A stretch of 64,000 nt of DNA from Halalkalibacillus halophilus DSM 18494 (GCF_000423105.1 NZ_AUHI01000012.1:17168-81167); one strand, 5' to 3'; positions 1-8,777 are shown, counted from the stretch's first letter. Numbers and translations are program-made. Notes: a model not told the origin generated them from the letters alone.

Positions 1-372
1 AACAAATAACGAGATTCTAGCTCCATACCATGTTCTAGTGAACACATCTCTTCCAAGGTCGTCTGTTCCAAACCAGTGATCCCAAGACGGAGGTTGATTT
101 TGATTGGCAAGTGTAATTCCTCCTACAGAATAAGGAGTCAAATAAGGGCCTATGGTTGCCATAATCCCAAGTAGGATTAAAAATATGAGTCCACCCATTG
201 CGATTTTATTTTTACGAAGGCGAATCCAAGCATCTTGCCAATAAGATAAAGATGGTCTAATAACAGATTCACCATTCGATTGATCTCGGTCGACTTTTTC
301 AAACCATTCAGAAGGGATGGATTCTTGCCTTGGATCCTGTTGTTTTTCTTTCTCTACAGTGTACTGATCCAT
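1..372 (-). CDS. dppC: Dipeptide ABC transporter permease DppC, N-terminal part
   Basis: This is the N-terminal 124 residues of an OppC/DppC-type permease, cut by the left window edge. The ATG lies at 372. A charged cytoplasmic stretch of about 50 residues is followed by one hydrophobic segment (IAMGGLIFLILIAIMG) and then the loop GTDDLGRDVFTR, which is typical of the OppC family. It lies 3 nt downstream of the dppB stop on the same strand, so the two are co-transcribed and should form the membrane heterodimer of a peptide importer. The specific name rests on the dppA-dppB-dppC order; an app or opp paralogue cannot be excluded from this fragment alone. Confidence 0.88.
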   Translation of the reverse strand, partial: MDQYTVEKEKQQDPRQESIPSEWFEKVDRDQSNGESVIRPSLSYWQDAWIRLRKNKIAMGGLIFLILLGIMATIGPYLTPYSVGGITLANQNQPPSWDHWFGTDDLGRDVFTRTWYGARISLFV

Positions 373-375
373 GTA

Positions 376-1308
376 TTAATTCCCCTCTTCCTTATGAATT
401 TTCACTCGTGGATCTAAGAAGCCGTATGTGATATCAACAATAAATAATATCACTACAAGAAAAGCACTATAGAAGACAGTAGTACCCATGATGACGGGGT
501 AGTCACGTTGATTAATACTTTCTACGAAATACTGTCCCATGCCAGGAATCGCAAAAATCTTTTCGATAACAAACGTACCGGTTAATACACCTGCTAAAAT
601 GGTTCCCATTATCGTGACGACGGGCATTAACGCATTTTTAAGCGCGTGTTTAACGATAATAGTCATTGGGGACAACCCTTTTGCACGGGCCATCTTTATA
701 TAGTCTTGGGTCAGGACTTCTAACATGCTCGACCTTGTTAATCTTGCAATTATCGCCATTGGACCGGTGGCTAACGCAATCGTAGGCAAGATCATATGCA
801 TTGGAGACGACCAGGTGGCTACAGGAAGAACCCCGGCGTTTACGGATAATTGTTGAATTAACAAGGTTGCTAACACGAAGTTAGGTATGGATATCCCTAA
901 AACGGCAATGGTCATTGCGAGATAATCTATGATTCCGTTATGTCTTAAAGCTGCTATAACGCCAAGGACAACCCCAGAAAGTAACGCTACCGTAACAGAA
1001 ATAATTCCTAACTCCGCTGAGATCGGAAACCCTCGGCTGAGCAAATCATTTACACTATCATTCGGTTTTTTAATCGAAGGACCATAATCAAATGTAGCAA
1101 TGGATTTTAGGTAACCCGCATATTGAACGAGAGGTGACTGATCTAAATTGAAGTGTGCTTCTAAGTTTGCCTGTACAGCTTCATTAGAAGTTCTCTCTTC
1201 ATTAAAAGGTGACCCAGGAATCGCATTCATCAACACAAAAGTTAGTGTTGCGATAATCCATATAGTCATAATCATTAATAGAAATCGTTTAATCGTATAC
1301 TTCAGCAA
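376..1308 (-). CDS. dppB: Dipeptide ABC transporter permease DppB
   Basis: A 310-residue integral membrane permease of the OppB/DppB family (binding-protein-dependent transport inner membrane component). It has an N-terminal TM helix (FLLMIMTIWIIATLTFVLMNAIPGSPF), several further hydrophobic segments, and the EAA-type cytoplasmic loop around MARAKGLSPMTIIVKHALKNA that contacts the ATPase. The start is a TTG at 1308 with a G-rich Shine-Dalgarno about 8 nt upstream. It sits 16 nt downstream of dppA and just before dppC. It should import dipeptides or cell-wall-derived peptides across the membrane. The operon's ATPase and binding-protein genes would lie left of the window. Confidence 0.92.
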   Translation of the reverse strand: MLKYTIKRFLLMIMTIWIIATLTFVLMNAIPGSPFNEERTSNEAVQANLEAHFNLDQSPLVQYAGYLKSIATFDYGPSIKKPNDSVNDLLSRGFPISAELGIISVTVALLSGVVLGVIAALRHNGIIDYLAMTIAVLGISIPNFVLATLLIQQLSVNAGVLPVATWSSPMHMILPTIALATGPMAIIARLTRSSMLEVLTQDYIKMARAKGLSPMTIIVKHALKNALMPVVTIMGTILAGVLTGTFVIEKIFAIPGMGQYFVESINQRDYPVIMGTTVFYSAFLVVILFIVDITYGFLDPRVKIHKEEGN

Positions 1309-1324
1309 AACAATTCCCCCCTAA

Positions 1325-2149
1325 TTAAGAGAAGGTGGTACGCATAGCAAGTTCTGTCATAACAAGCATCGCGCGATACGCTTCTAATATGTCTTTTGCT
1401 TCAAATTTTACTATACAGCTATTTGGTTCTATTTCTGTTCCCGGCATTAAACTCGCCCATTCCGCTTGCCCGTAATTTACGAACTCAATTCGTAACGTAG
1501 GATTTTTAGGCGGGACGAGCGGTTCGACTTGATGACGATTTTCAATCGCATGTTGTACTTTGTTATAGACAAGTTCATAAGCGCGTTTTGGTGGGAGCGT
1601 TTTCACAGCTGACCTTGTAATCGACTGTTTGACAGCAGCAGTTGTTACATTCGGGATTAATTCTTCTGCTTCTTTTGCAGCTTGATCGTCGCCTCCAACG
1701 AAAATAACAGGAACGCCGTGATGACCAGCAACATAAGCGTTTAACCCTAATTCCCCAACGGCAATATCATTAATGAAGAAATTACGCACTCCAAAAATCA
1801 TCGAATGTGACATCACTCCTGGTTGTCCAGCTCTCGCGTGATAGCCTAAAAACATCGCGCCATCTGTTTGCCCCGTAATTCCTTCAACCATGGAGAATGG
1901 TTTAACTCCTCCTGTAATCAAATCTGCTCGTGGGTCTAATTCATCCACTAGAAGGTTGTTCATCTTCGAATGACTGTCATTAACTAAAAAGTCAGTACAG
2001 CCATGGTCAAAAGCTGAGCGTATGACATGATTTGTTTCTTCCGTCATTAATTTTCTTCCGCGTTCATAATTATGTAAGTTAGATTGTACGAAGGTATGGT
2101 CAGGCAATCCATTAATGCCTTCCATATCGACTGATAAATGTAATTTCAA
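1325..2149 (-). CDS. dppA: D-aminopeptidase DppA (M55 family)
   Basis: A zinc-dependent D-aminopeptidase of peptidase family M55, 274 residues. It releases N-terminal D-amino acids from peptides. The N-terminus MKLHLSVDMEGINGLPDHTF carries the D-x-E metal ligands, and the motifs NDSHSKMNNL, FLGYHARAGQPGVMSHSMIF and GDDQAAKEAE are strongly like B. subtilis DppA. The reading frame is open further upstream. I chose the TTG at 2149 because GGGGAGG lies 9 nt before it and it gives the family N-terminus; the TTG at 2152 is the alternative. First gene of dppABC. In B. subtilis this operon is CodY-repressed and supports peptide use on entry into stationary phase. Confidence 0.93.
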   Translation of the reverse strand: MKLHLSVDMEGINGLPDHTFVQSNLHNYERGRKLMTEETNHVIRSAFDHGCTDFLVNDSHSKMNNLLVDELDPRADLITGGVKPFSMVEGITGQTDGAMFLGYHARAGQPGVMSHSMIFGVRNFFINDIAVGELGLNAYVAGHHGVPVIFVGGDDQAAKEAEELIPNVTTAAVKQSITRSAVKTLPPKRAYELVYNKVQHAIENRHQVEPLVPPKNPTLRIEFVNYGQAEWASLMPGTEIEPNSCIVKFEAKDILEAYRAMLVMTELAMRTTFS

Positions 2150-2204
2150 CAAGTGATGCCTCCCCTTGAATAATGAATAAACATAACATGAAATGAATTT
2201 AAAC

Positions 2205-2219
2205 AATTTTCAAAAATAT
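2205..2219. promoter_or_regulatory. Possible CodY box upstream of dppA
   Basis: AATTTTCAAAAATAT matches the 15-base CodY consensus AATTTTCWGAAAATT with three mismatches and lies about 55 nt before the dppA start. B. subtilis dpp is a classical CodY target. Such degenerate matches are common in AT-rich DNA, so this is only a candidate. The rest of 2150-2503 is AT-rich and holds no recognisable gene. Confidence 0.35.
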
Positions 2220-2503
2220 TATCAAATCCTGACAAATAATGCAATGGGAGTAAAGCAGTAGATATACTGAAATAGTAATAACTACGCGGATTTTTGGGCT
2301 AAAATATTTTTTTAAGTAAACTAGGATTTTTTAAAAATTATAGTCAATGCTTTTCATTTTGGGGAATGTTTTATACAATGGAAGATAGTAACTGAATATT
2401 TTAAATTTTATTTACATTGAGAATTCTTACCTGCGTTTAAATACGTGGTGTGGGGGTAAAGTTTACTAAGAATCAATATAATCTTCGATAAAGAGGTGTC
2501 CTT

Positions 2504-4219
2504 ATGAGTGAAAGCGTTTTAAAAGCAAATAGTACAAAACATAATTTAAGTGATTACGAACAAATGCGAAAAGAGTTTGACTGGGAGCAAGTGAAGAAAG
2601 ACTTCTCCTTTGACCAGACTGGAAAAGTAAATGCTGCGTATGAAGCGATTGATCGTCACGCAGAAAATCCAGATAAGAAAAATCAAATTGCTCTATATTA
2701 TCAGGATGGCGAACGCGGGGAATCGTTAACGTTTGAAGACATTAAAAATCAAAGTAACCAGTTTGCAAATGTACTGAAGAAAGAAGGCATTGTAAAAGGG
2801 GATCGTGTCTTCATGTTCATGCCTCGTTCTCCAGAGTTTTATGCTTGTTTCTTTGGTGTATTAAAGGTAGGAGCTATTGCTGGTCCACTGTTTGAAGCGT
2901 TTATGCAGCAAGCGGTACAAGACCGTTTAGAAGATAGTGAGGCGAAGATGTTAATCACTACGCCTGACTTACTTGATCGGGTACCAGTAGATGAATTACC
3001 TCATTTAGAGAAAGTTGTTTTAGTAGGTGACTCGAAAGATATTAAAGATGGATATGTAGATTTCTATAAGTCCATGGACGGCGAAAACACCTCGTTTGAT
3101 ATTGAATGGGTGGACTTAGAAGATGGGATGTTAATTCATTATACATCCGGTTCCACCGGTAAACCTAAAGGTGTTTATCATGTGCATAATGCGATGATTC
3201 AGCATTACCAAACAGGAAAATGGGTGTTAGATTTACAAGAAGATGATATTTATTGGTGTACAGCTGACCCGGGTTGGGTGACTGGTACTAGTTATGGAAT
3301 TTTTGCTCCGTGGTTAAATGGAGTAACCAATGTGATAATTGGTGGACGATTTAGCCCAGATGCATGGTATGGTGCGTTAGATCAGTTTAATGTGAGTGTT
3401 TGGTACTCTGCTCCAACTGCTTTCCGAAAACTGATGAGCGCAGGTGCAGAAGCGGTGGAGAAGCACGATTTATCGAATTTACGCCATATCTTAAGTGTCG
3501 GCGAGCCATTGAACCCAGAAGTAATCCACTGGGGATTAAAAGCGTTCGACTTACGTATTCACGATACATGGTGGATGACAGAAACGGGTGGAATGCTGAT
3601 TTGTAATTACCCGTCTATGGATATTCGCCCAGGTTCTATGGGTAAACCGTTTCCTGGTATAGAAGCATCGATTGTAGACGACCAGGGGAATGAGCTGCCT
3701 CCAAACCAAATGGGTAACTTAGCAATTAAGCGCGGATGGCCATCGATGATGCGTGCCATTTGGAAGCGACCTGAAAAATTTGAAAGCTATTTCGTTAATG
3801 GCTGGTATGTTTCAGGCGATAGTGCTTATATGGATGAAGATGGTTACTTTTGGTTCCAAGGTCGTTTAGATGATGTGATTAATACGAGCGGGGAACGTGT
3901 TGGACCATTTGAAGTAGAGAGTAAGCTAATTGAACATGAAGCCGTATCAGAAGCCGGAGTAATCGGTAAACCAGATCCTGAACGCGGAGAAATTATTAAA
4001 GCTTTCATTTCACTGAATGATGGTTATACGGAGTCTGATGAACTTCTAGAAGAAATTCGTCAGTTCGTTAAAAAAGGATTCGCAGCACATGCGGCACCAC
4101 GGGAAATTGAAGTAACAGATAGTATTCCGAAGACACGTAGTGGTAAAATCATGCGTCGATTACTAAAATCGAGAGAGCTTGGTTTACCTGAAGGGGATAC
4201 TTCTACTTTAGAAGAATAG
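2504..4219 (+). CDS. acsA: Acetyl-CoA synthetase AcsA
   Basis: AMP-forming acetate-CoA ligase of the ANL superfamily, 571 residues, about the length of B. subtilis AcsA. It activates acetate to acetyl-AMP and then acetyl-CoA. The AMP-binding P-loop YTSGSTGKPKG, the motif DTWWMTETGG, the hinge region YVSGDSAYMDEDGYFWFQGR and the C-terminal TRSGKIMRR are all present. K548 in the last motif is the catalytic lysine, known to be controlled by reversible acetylation in this family. ATG at 2504 follows AGAGGTG. The acuABC genes that neighbour acsA in B. subtilis are not present here. It is followed by a strong terminator and stands as a single transcription unit. Confidence 0.96.
   Translation: MSESVLKANSTKHNLSDYEQMRKEFDWEQVKKDFSFDQTGKVNAAYEAIDRHAENPDKKNQIALYYQDGERGESLTFEDIKNQSNQFANVLKKEGIVKGDRVFMFMPRSPEFYACFFGVLKVGAIAGPLFEAFMQQAVQDRLEDSEAKMLITTPDLLDRVPVDELPHLEKVVLVGDSKDIKDGYVDFYKSMDGENTSFDIEWVDLEDGMLIHYTSGSTGKPKGVYHVHNAMIQHYQTGKWVLDLQEDDIYWCTADPGWVTGTSYGIFAPWLNGVTNVIIGGRFSPDAWYGALDQFNVSVWYSAPTAFRKLMSAGAEAVEKHDLSNLRHILSVGEPLNPEVIHWGLKAFDLRIHDTWWMTETGGMLICNYPSMDIRPGSMGKPFPGIEASIVDDQGNELPPNQMGNLAIKRGWPSMMRAIWKRPEKFESYFVNGWYVSGDSAYMDEDGYFWFQGRLDDVINTSGERVGPFEVESKLIEHEAVSEAGVIGKPDPERGEIIKAFISLNDGYTESDELLEEIRQFVKKGFAAHAAPREIEVTDSIPKTRSGKIMRRLLKSRELGLPEGDTSTLEE
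2509..2522 (+). promoter_or_regulatory. Catabolite-responsive element (cre) candidate in acsA
   Basis: TGAAAGCGTTTTAA differs at one base from the optimal CcpA operator TGAAARCGYTTTCW and starts 5 nt inside the acsA reading frame. B. subtilis acsA is repressed by CcpA in glucose medium, so a cre that overlaps the start region and acts as a roadblock is plausible. No footprint evidence is available here. Confidence 0.5.
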
Positions 4220-4232
4220 AGTGTTATATGAG

Positions 4233-4267
4233 TCCTAGCTAGTTAAATTACTAGCTAGGATTTTTTT
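4233..4267 (+). terminator. Rho-independent terminator of acsA
   Basis: An 11-bp perfect stem (TCCTAGCTAGT / ACTAGCTAGGA) with a 6-nt loop is followed by seven T, 13 nt after the acsA stop. Confidence 0.93.
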
Positions 4268-4292
4268 ATAAAAAGAAAGGATAAAGCTTCTG

Positions 4293-4320
4293 CCATAGAA
4301 TACGGTTCTATGGTATTTTT
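4293..4320 (+). terminator. Second hairpin, part of the repeat element
   Basis: CCATAGAA, a 5-nt loop and TTCTATGG are followed by TATTTTT. A nearly identical hairpin (one loop base changed) lies at 64064 minus 1000, that is 63064-63091, also just before a copy of the TGGATA array. It may be a true terminator or the left end of a composite repeat. Confidence 0.6.
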
Positions 4321-4330
4321 GATCACAAGG

Positions 4331-4489
4331 GATTTCTGGATATAAGGTTACTTTTGTGGATAAAGTTAACTTTTTATGGATATATGTGCAAGAATTCTGG
4401 ATATTCTCGCGACAATTCTGGATTTAAAAATATTCTCGTGGATAAACGAGGAGAATTCTTGATATGAAGCGACTTTTCTGGATAACGAA
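4331..4489 (+). repeat. Phased TGGATA array, copy A (8 units)
   Basis: Eight cores of the form TGGATA start at 4337, 4357, 4377, 4398, 4419 (TGGATT), 4439, 4459 (TTGATA) and 4479. The spacing is 20-20-21-21-20-20-20. The cores are usually preceded by TTTC, TTTG or ATTC; the 6-7 bases in the middle of each unit vary. The same spacing occurs in three other full copies of this window. It lies between the acsA terminator and the next gene; 4490-4622 holds no other recognisable signal. Confidence 0.9.
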
Positions 4490-4622
4490 CTCCTTTTCGA
4501 ATTTCTAATGTCTTATCTCTAAGGGTGGATTGATAACTTCCTTACCTCTAATAGATTAGAGACTCGAAATTTAGGGTATTACTTAGCATACATACAATAA
4601 ATTAAGGTAGAAGGTGAAAGGA

Positions 4623-5933
4623 TTGAATCAAGAGATATATGACTTCATAGGAATTGGAATCGGTCCATATAATTTAGGTTTAGCTGCCTTAACAGAGAAC
4701 GTGGAGGAACTCGATGGCATATTTTTCGATCAAACTCCACGCATGGAGTGGCATCCAGGAATGTTGATCGAGGGAACCGATCTTCAAGTTCCTTTCATGG
4801 CAGATTTAGTTACGTTTGCAGATCCGACTAATAAGTACAGTTATTTAAATTATTTACGAGATCACAAGCGACTATATAAGTTTTTCTTTTATCAAAAGTT
4901 AGAAATCCCACGTTATGAATACAACCATTATTTACAATGGGCATCAGATCATATAAAAGGGCTCTACTTCGGAAAAAAAGTAGTCGATGTCAGGAACGAA
5001 TCGAACCAACAAGAATCTCTTTATAAAGTAGTCGTAAAAGATATGGAGACAGGTGAGGAAACATTCTATTATTGTAGACATGTTGTAATGGCGACTGGTG
5101 CCAAGCCAATGATCCTTGATTCTATGGCTGGATTTCCTGAAAATGATGTACTTCATACAAGCAGGTACGTTTATGAAAAAGAAAACCTATTAAAATCTAG
5201 CCATATTACGGTTGTTGGTTCTGGTCAGAGTGCAGCAGAGGTGTTTTACGATTTACTGGAGGAAAGAGAGAATAAAGAGTTTAAGCTGACATGGTTCACG
5301 CGTTCAGAAGGGATCTTTCAATTAGAAGCGGCGAAGATTGGACAAGAGTTCTTTGGCCCTGACTATGTGAATTATTTCCACGGATTAGACTTCGAAAAGC
5401 GTAAAGAAGCCCTCGATACACTGGAGCCTTTGCGAAACGGGATTGATTATAGTACATTGAACGGAATTTATGAACTTTTATATCATTATTCATCAGGAGA
5501 AAGAAATCCTAATATAACGATACAACCTTTAACTGAAGTAAATGAAATTACTAAAGATGACAGTGCGTATACTTTGCACTGTGAACAGTGGCAAAAAGAG
5601 GATAAATTTGAATATAAGTCAGATAAAGTGATTTTGGCGACAGGGTATCAACCGAATATTCCGGAATGGTTTAATGAAAGATTTGCAGAAGAAATTCATT
5701 GGGAGGATGACAAACGTTTTGAGGTATCTCGTAACTACCGTTTACATTTTAAAGACCAACGAGAAAATCACTTTTATGTCGTAACCAACCTTGAACATTC
5801 CCATGGGACAGCAGCAACGAATTTAGGACTAGCTGTGCAGCGGAATATGGAAATTATAAATGACATATTAGGAAGAGAAGCGTATAACACAACCCAAAAA
5901 GGGATTTTTCAGCAGTTTGAAATGGACTCTTAG
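4623..5933 (+). CDS. SidA/IucD/PvdA-family N-hydroxylating monooxygenase
   Basis: FAD- and NADPH-dependent monooxygenase of the L-lysine N6- / L-ornithine N5-hydroxylase family, 436 residues from the TTG start chosen here. These enzymes make the hydroxamate precursor of siderophores. The FAD motif GIGIGPYN is at residues 10-17, the NADPH motif GSGQSAAE begins at 199, and ATGYQPNIP near the C-terminus is the family's third signature. The TTG at 4623 has AGAAGGTG six bases upstream; a GTG at 4614 would add three residues. It is an orphan: no NIS synthetase, acyltransferase or transporter gene is adjacent and no Fur box is seen upstream. The substrate (lysine, ornithine or a diamine) cannot be decided by reading. 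Confidence 0.87.
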   Translation: MNQEIYDFIGIGIGPYNLGLAALTENVEELDGIFFDQTPRMEWHPGMLIEGTDLQVPFMADLVTFADPTNKYSYLNYLRDHKRLYKFFFYQKLEIPRYEYNHYLQWASDHIKGLYFGKKVVDVRNESNQQESLYKVVVKDMETGEETFYYCRHVVMATGAKPMILDSMAGFPENDVLHTSRYVYEKENLLKSSHITVVGSGQSAAEVFYDLLEERENKEFKLTWFTRSEGIFQLEAAKIGQEFFGPDYVNYFHGLDFEKRKEALDTLEPLRNGIDYSTLNGIYELLYHYSSGERNPNITIQPLTEVNEITKDDSAYTLHCEQWQKEDKFEYKSDKVILATGYQPNIPEWFNERFAEEIHWEDDKRFEVSRNYRLHFKDQRENHFYVVTNLEHSHGTAATNLGLAVQRNMEIINDILGREAYNTTQKGIFQQFEMDS

Positions 5934-6003
5934 ATGATGTTTGAGTAATTACAAATCGGGAATATATTCCATGTAACCTAATTTCAAGAGGAGGATTTGA
6001 GTT

Positions 6004-6516
6004 ATGACAAAACGAATTGCATGCTTAATTACAAATATGTTTGAAGATAGTGAGTATACGGAGCCGGCTAACGCTTATCGAGAAGCAGGCCATGAAGTTA
6101 TAACAATTGAAAAAGAAGCAGGAAAGATTGTTACTGGTAAACAAGGAGAAGCTGAAGTTGAAATTGATTTCAGTATCGATGATGTAAATGCAGATGAATT
6201 TGATGCATTGTTCATCCCAGGTGGTTTCTCACCAGATCTTTTACGTGGAGATGATCGATTTGTAGAGTTTACAAAATTCTTCATGAAAAAAGAAAAGCCT
6301 GTCTTTGCAATATGTCATGGGCCGCAGCTTCTTATTACAGCTAAAACCTTAGAAGGTCACACGGCTACAGGGTTCAAATCTATTGCAGTTGACATGGAAT
6401 ATGCTGGTGCAACGTTTAAAGACGAAGAGGTTGTCGTTTGTGGCGACCACTTAGTAACTAGCCGAACACCTGACGACATTCCAGCATTTAATCGTGAATC
6501 ACTGAAGTTACTGTAA
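6004..6516 (+). CDS. DJ-1/PfpI family protein (YfkM-like)
   Basis: A 170-residue single-domain protein of the DJ-1/PfpI superfamily, resembling the B. subtilis general stress protein YfkM. The nucleophile elbow AICHGPQ places the catalytic cysteine at residue 104 followed by His105, and the acidic residue in FEDSEYTEP near the N-terminus completes the usual site. Family members have been described as proteases or as glyoxalase/deglycase-like repair enzymes acting on methylglyoxal adducts; which applies here is unknown. GAGGAGG precedes the ATG. The gene is 70 nt after the monooxygenase on the same strand, and a hairpin terminator follows. Confidence 0.88.
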   Translation: MTKRIACLITNMFEDSEYTEPANAYREAGHEVITIEKEAGKIVTGKQGEAEVEIDFSIDDVNADEFDALFIPGGFSPDLLRGDDRFVEFTKFFMKKEKPVFAICHGPQLLITAKTLEGHTATGFKSIAVDMEYAGATFKDEEVVVCGDHLVTSRTPDDIPAFNRESLKLL

Positions 6517-6551
6517 GAGTAAAATGGATAGGTATAGTAAAAGATAAAATA

Positions 6552-6585
6552 GGAGCTGGAGGTTTTATAACCTACCAGCTCCTTC
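6552..6585 (+). terminator. Terminator after the PfpI gene
   Basis: GGAGCTGG and CCAGCTCC form the outer stem, with AGGTT/AACCT continuing it after one bulged base. The following tract (TTCTTGGTT) is poor in T, so strength is moderate. Confidence 0.65.
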
Positions 6586-6632
6586 TTGGTTAAAAGTGTT
6601 TTTTAAAAAAGTAGACTAGAGAGGTGAAAACT

Positions 6633-7391
6633 GTGATTGTAACTGATGGTGGAGATCATTTTAAGTTAATTGAACAACATGAGCATGCTCAAATCAGTGG
6701 CGTCATTGCAGATTATTGGCCTAAACAACTCTTTAAAGGAATCGATTTACGCGATGATGTGATTTATGCAGCATATAACCACGACTGTGGCTGGAAAGCA
6801 CTTGACGCCAATCCTGAGTGGAATGGCGAAAAAGATGCACCATATTCTTTCATGACTTATCCAAATGAAATAAAAGTGAAATATTACGAAGCAGGAATCG
6901 ATGAGGTACAAAAGGAATCGGATTATGCAGCATTACTTTGTAGCATGCACTATCAATCTTTTTTTAAGAACCCTACAGAAAACGACATGGTTTTCGGATT
7001 TATTTCCCGGGAAATAAAACGTCAAAATGATATTAAAGCTCGGCTCGAAGGTCAAATCCAATCTGATATTGTCGAATTCCACTTTAAACTGCTTCAATTT
7101 TGTGATGATCTATCATTATATTTTTGCCTAAACCACCCCGGAACGGCTAAAAGCAATGAAATTGGAATGTTTCAAGATGGTTTTAGACAAATTTTTGATG
7201 GAATTGATGAAAAGATTATTGCGAACTGGGTAAGTGATCAAGCGATAGAAATTAAGCCATTTCCGTTTGAACTCTCGTTTCCTGTAACTGTTTCTATGAA
7301 AGAAATAGATAAATCGGTCATTGATCAAATGGGCATTCATGATGCTTATTATCAAACAGACTATTCTAAAAGAACAGCTACCTTTAGATAA
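6633..7391 (+). CDS. DUF3891 family protein
   Basis: A 252-residue protein of the uncharacterised DUF3891 family. The N-terminus DGGDHFKLIEQHEHAQISG, then YNHDCGWKALDANPEWN and LCSMHYQSFF contain the conserved His and Asp residues that suggest a metal-binding HD-like helical domain; that function is inferred. The GTG at 6633 was chosen over 6624 because AGAGAGGTGA lies 5 nt upstream and the resulting start matches the family N-terminus. Its stop codon abuts directly the stop codon of the convergent sleL gene, with no intervening base and no visible terminator. Confidence 0.82.
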   Translation: MIVTDGGDHFKLIEQHEHAQISGVIADYWPKQLFKGIDLRDDVIYAAYNHDCGWKALDANPEWNGEKDAPYSFMTYPNEIKVKYYEAGIDEVQKESDYAALLCSMHYQSFFKNPTENDMVFGFISREIKRQNDIKARLEGQIQSDIVEFHFKLLQFCDDLSLYFCLNHPGTAKSNEIGMFQDGFRQIFDGIDEKIIANWVSDQAIEIKPFPFELSFPVTVSMKEIDKSVIDQMGIHDAYYQTDYSKRTATFR

Positions 7392-8672
7392 TTATAATTT
7401 CTCAATGTCGAATCGTGAACCTAGCAGTGCCCAGTTTTGAGGGAAAGCGAGCCCTAGTTTCCAATAACTAATTCCTTTTAAGCCAAGCTCTTCAATGAGA
7501 TCAAATTTAGCTTGGATCGATCTTGCATCTTCAAACCAAACTTCGTGCTGCTGTTGTTCGTCATCGTAGTAAAAAAAGTAAGGTGCTTGGGCTTCCTCAT
7601 CATATTCAATCGCTTGTTGATTATCCCTAGCAATTCGAATGGCTTGATTGGGGCTAATTGCGGTTGCGAATTCGCCACCTTCTACAAAAGGTAGTGTCCA
7701 ATCGTAACCGTATAAATTTTGGCCTAATAGGATTTTGTCTGCAGGCATTTCTGATAGTGCATATTCCACCACTTCTCTTACTGGACCAATTGGAGAAACA
7801 GCCATTGGTGGCCCTCCACTATACCCCCATTCGTAGGTCATTAAGACAACAAAATCAGCAATTTCCCCGTGTGCCGCATAGTCATGCGCTTCATACCAAG
7901 CCCCAACCTGTTCCGCGCTAAGTTTTGGTGCTAAAGCAGTTGATAATAAGAGGCCTTGGTCTTGAAATCTTGCTTTTGCTTTACGTAAAAATTGATTGTA
8001 AGCCTCTCGGGTGTCTGGTGGAAGAAACTCAAAATCAAAATGAATATCTTTATAGCCGATCGCTTGAGCTACTCGAATAATTTCATCTAACATGGTGTTT
8101 TGGACTGTTTCATCTGTTAGGATAATTCGTCCTAAATCTTGACTGAAACTTCCCTCTTCTAAGTTAGTGACTACCATCATAAGCGATGCGTTATTCGCAG
8201 TGGCAATCTCAGGTAATTCACCTAATGGAGGGCCGTTCAAAGTGCCATCCCGATTAACTTGATAACTAAACGGGGCAAGATATGTTAAAAGTGGAGTTCT
8301 TGCGCGAGCTGATTGTGTAAGGACAGCACTTACTTCCCCACCAGTAGGTTCTATATAAGCATTGGTGGTAATCGCCCGCTTTGGCACAGTAGGTATTTGT
8401 AATTCTTGCCCGACCTGAAGTGGAACATCTAAACTAAGGTCATTATAAGCTGCCAATTCTTCATAAGGGATATTCAATTTTTGTGCAATGGAATAATAAC
8501 TATCCCCTTGTTGGACGGTATATGTTTCAATTGGAATAACTAGTGTTTGACCGATCACTAAATCTTCTGGTTGTTCTAATTGGTTTACAGAAATAATAGT
8601 ATCAACAGGAACTTGGTACTGACTTGAAATATCATAGATTGAGTCCCCTTGCGCAACAACGTGTATAAGCAA
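7392..8672 (-). CDS. sleL: Spore cortex-lytic N-acetylglucosaminidase SleL (YaaH)
   Basis: A 426-residue protein with two N-terminal LysM peptidoglycan-binding motifs (about residues 2-47 and 51-94) and a glycoside hydrolase family 18 domain. The catalytic strand DIHFDFEF places the acid/base glutamate at residue 215. B. subtilis YaaH/SleL degrades cortex fragments during germination and is made in the mother cell. The start is TTG at 8672 with AAAGGAG 8 nt upstream. There is no signal peptide, as usual for proteins assembled into the spore from the mother cell. As in B. subtilis, it lies next to tadA and reads the opposite way. Confidence 0.94.
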   Translation of the reverse strand: MLIHVVAQGDSIYDISSQYQVPVDTIISVNQLEQPEDLVIGQTLVIPIETYTVQQGDSYYSIAQKLNIPYEELAAYNDLSLDVPLQVGQELQIPTVPKRAITTNAYIEPTGGEVSAVLTQSARARTPLLTYLAPFSYQVNRDGTLNGPPLGELPEIATANNASLMMVVTNLEEGSFSQDLGRIILTDETVQNTMLDEIIRVAQAIGYKDIHFDFEFLPPDTREAYNQFLRKAKARFQDQGLLLSTALAPKLSAEQVGAWYEAHDYAAHGEIADFVVLMTYEWGYSGGPPMAVSPIGPVREVVEYALSEMPADKILLGQNLYGYDWTLPFVEGGEFATAISPNQAIRIARDNQQAIEYDEEAQAPYFFYYDDEQQQHEVWFEDARSIQAKFDLIEELGLKGISYWKLGLAFPQNWALLGSRFDIEKL

Positions 8673-8777
8673 TCTGCATACTCCTTTCGATTTTACAAAA
8701 GCTTTCTAAAAGTATCCTATGACAGAAGGTGGTCTGTTATGATAAGGGTATTAGGAATGCGTAAAGAGGTGCCAAAA

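Noticed and set aside
4500..4622. Fur box in front of the orphan monooxygenase
   Set aside because: No match to TGATAAT-N-ATTATCA better than chance was seen.
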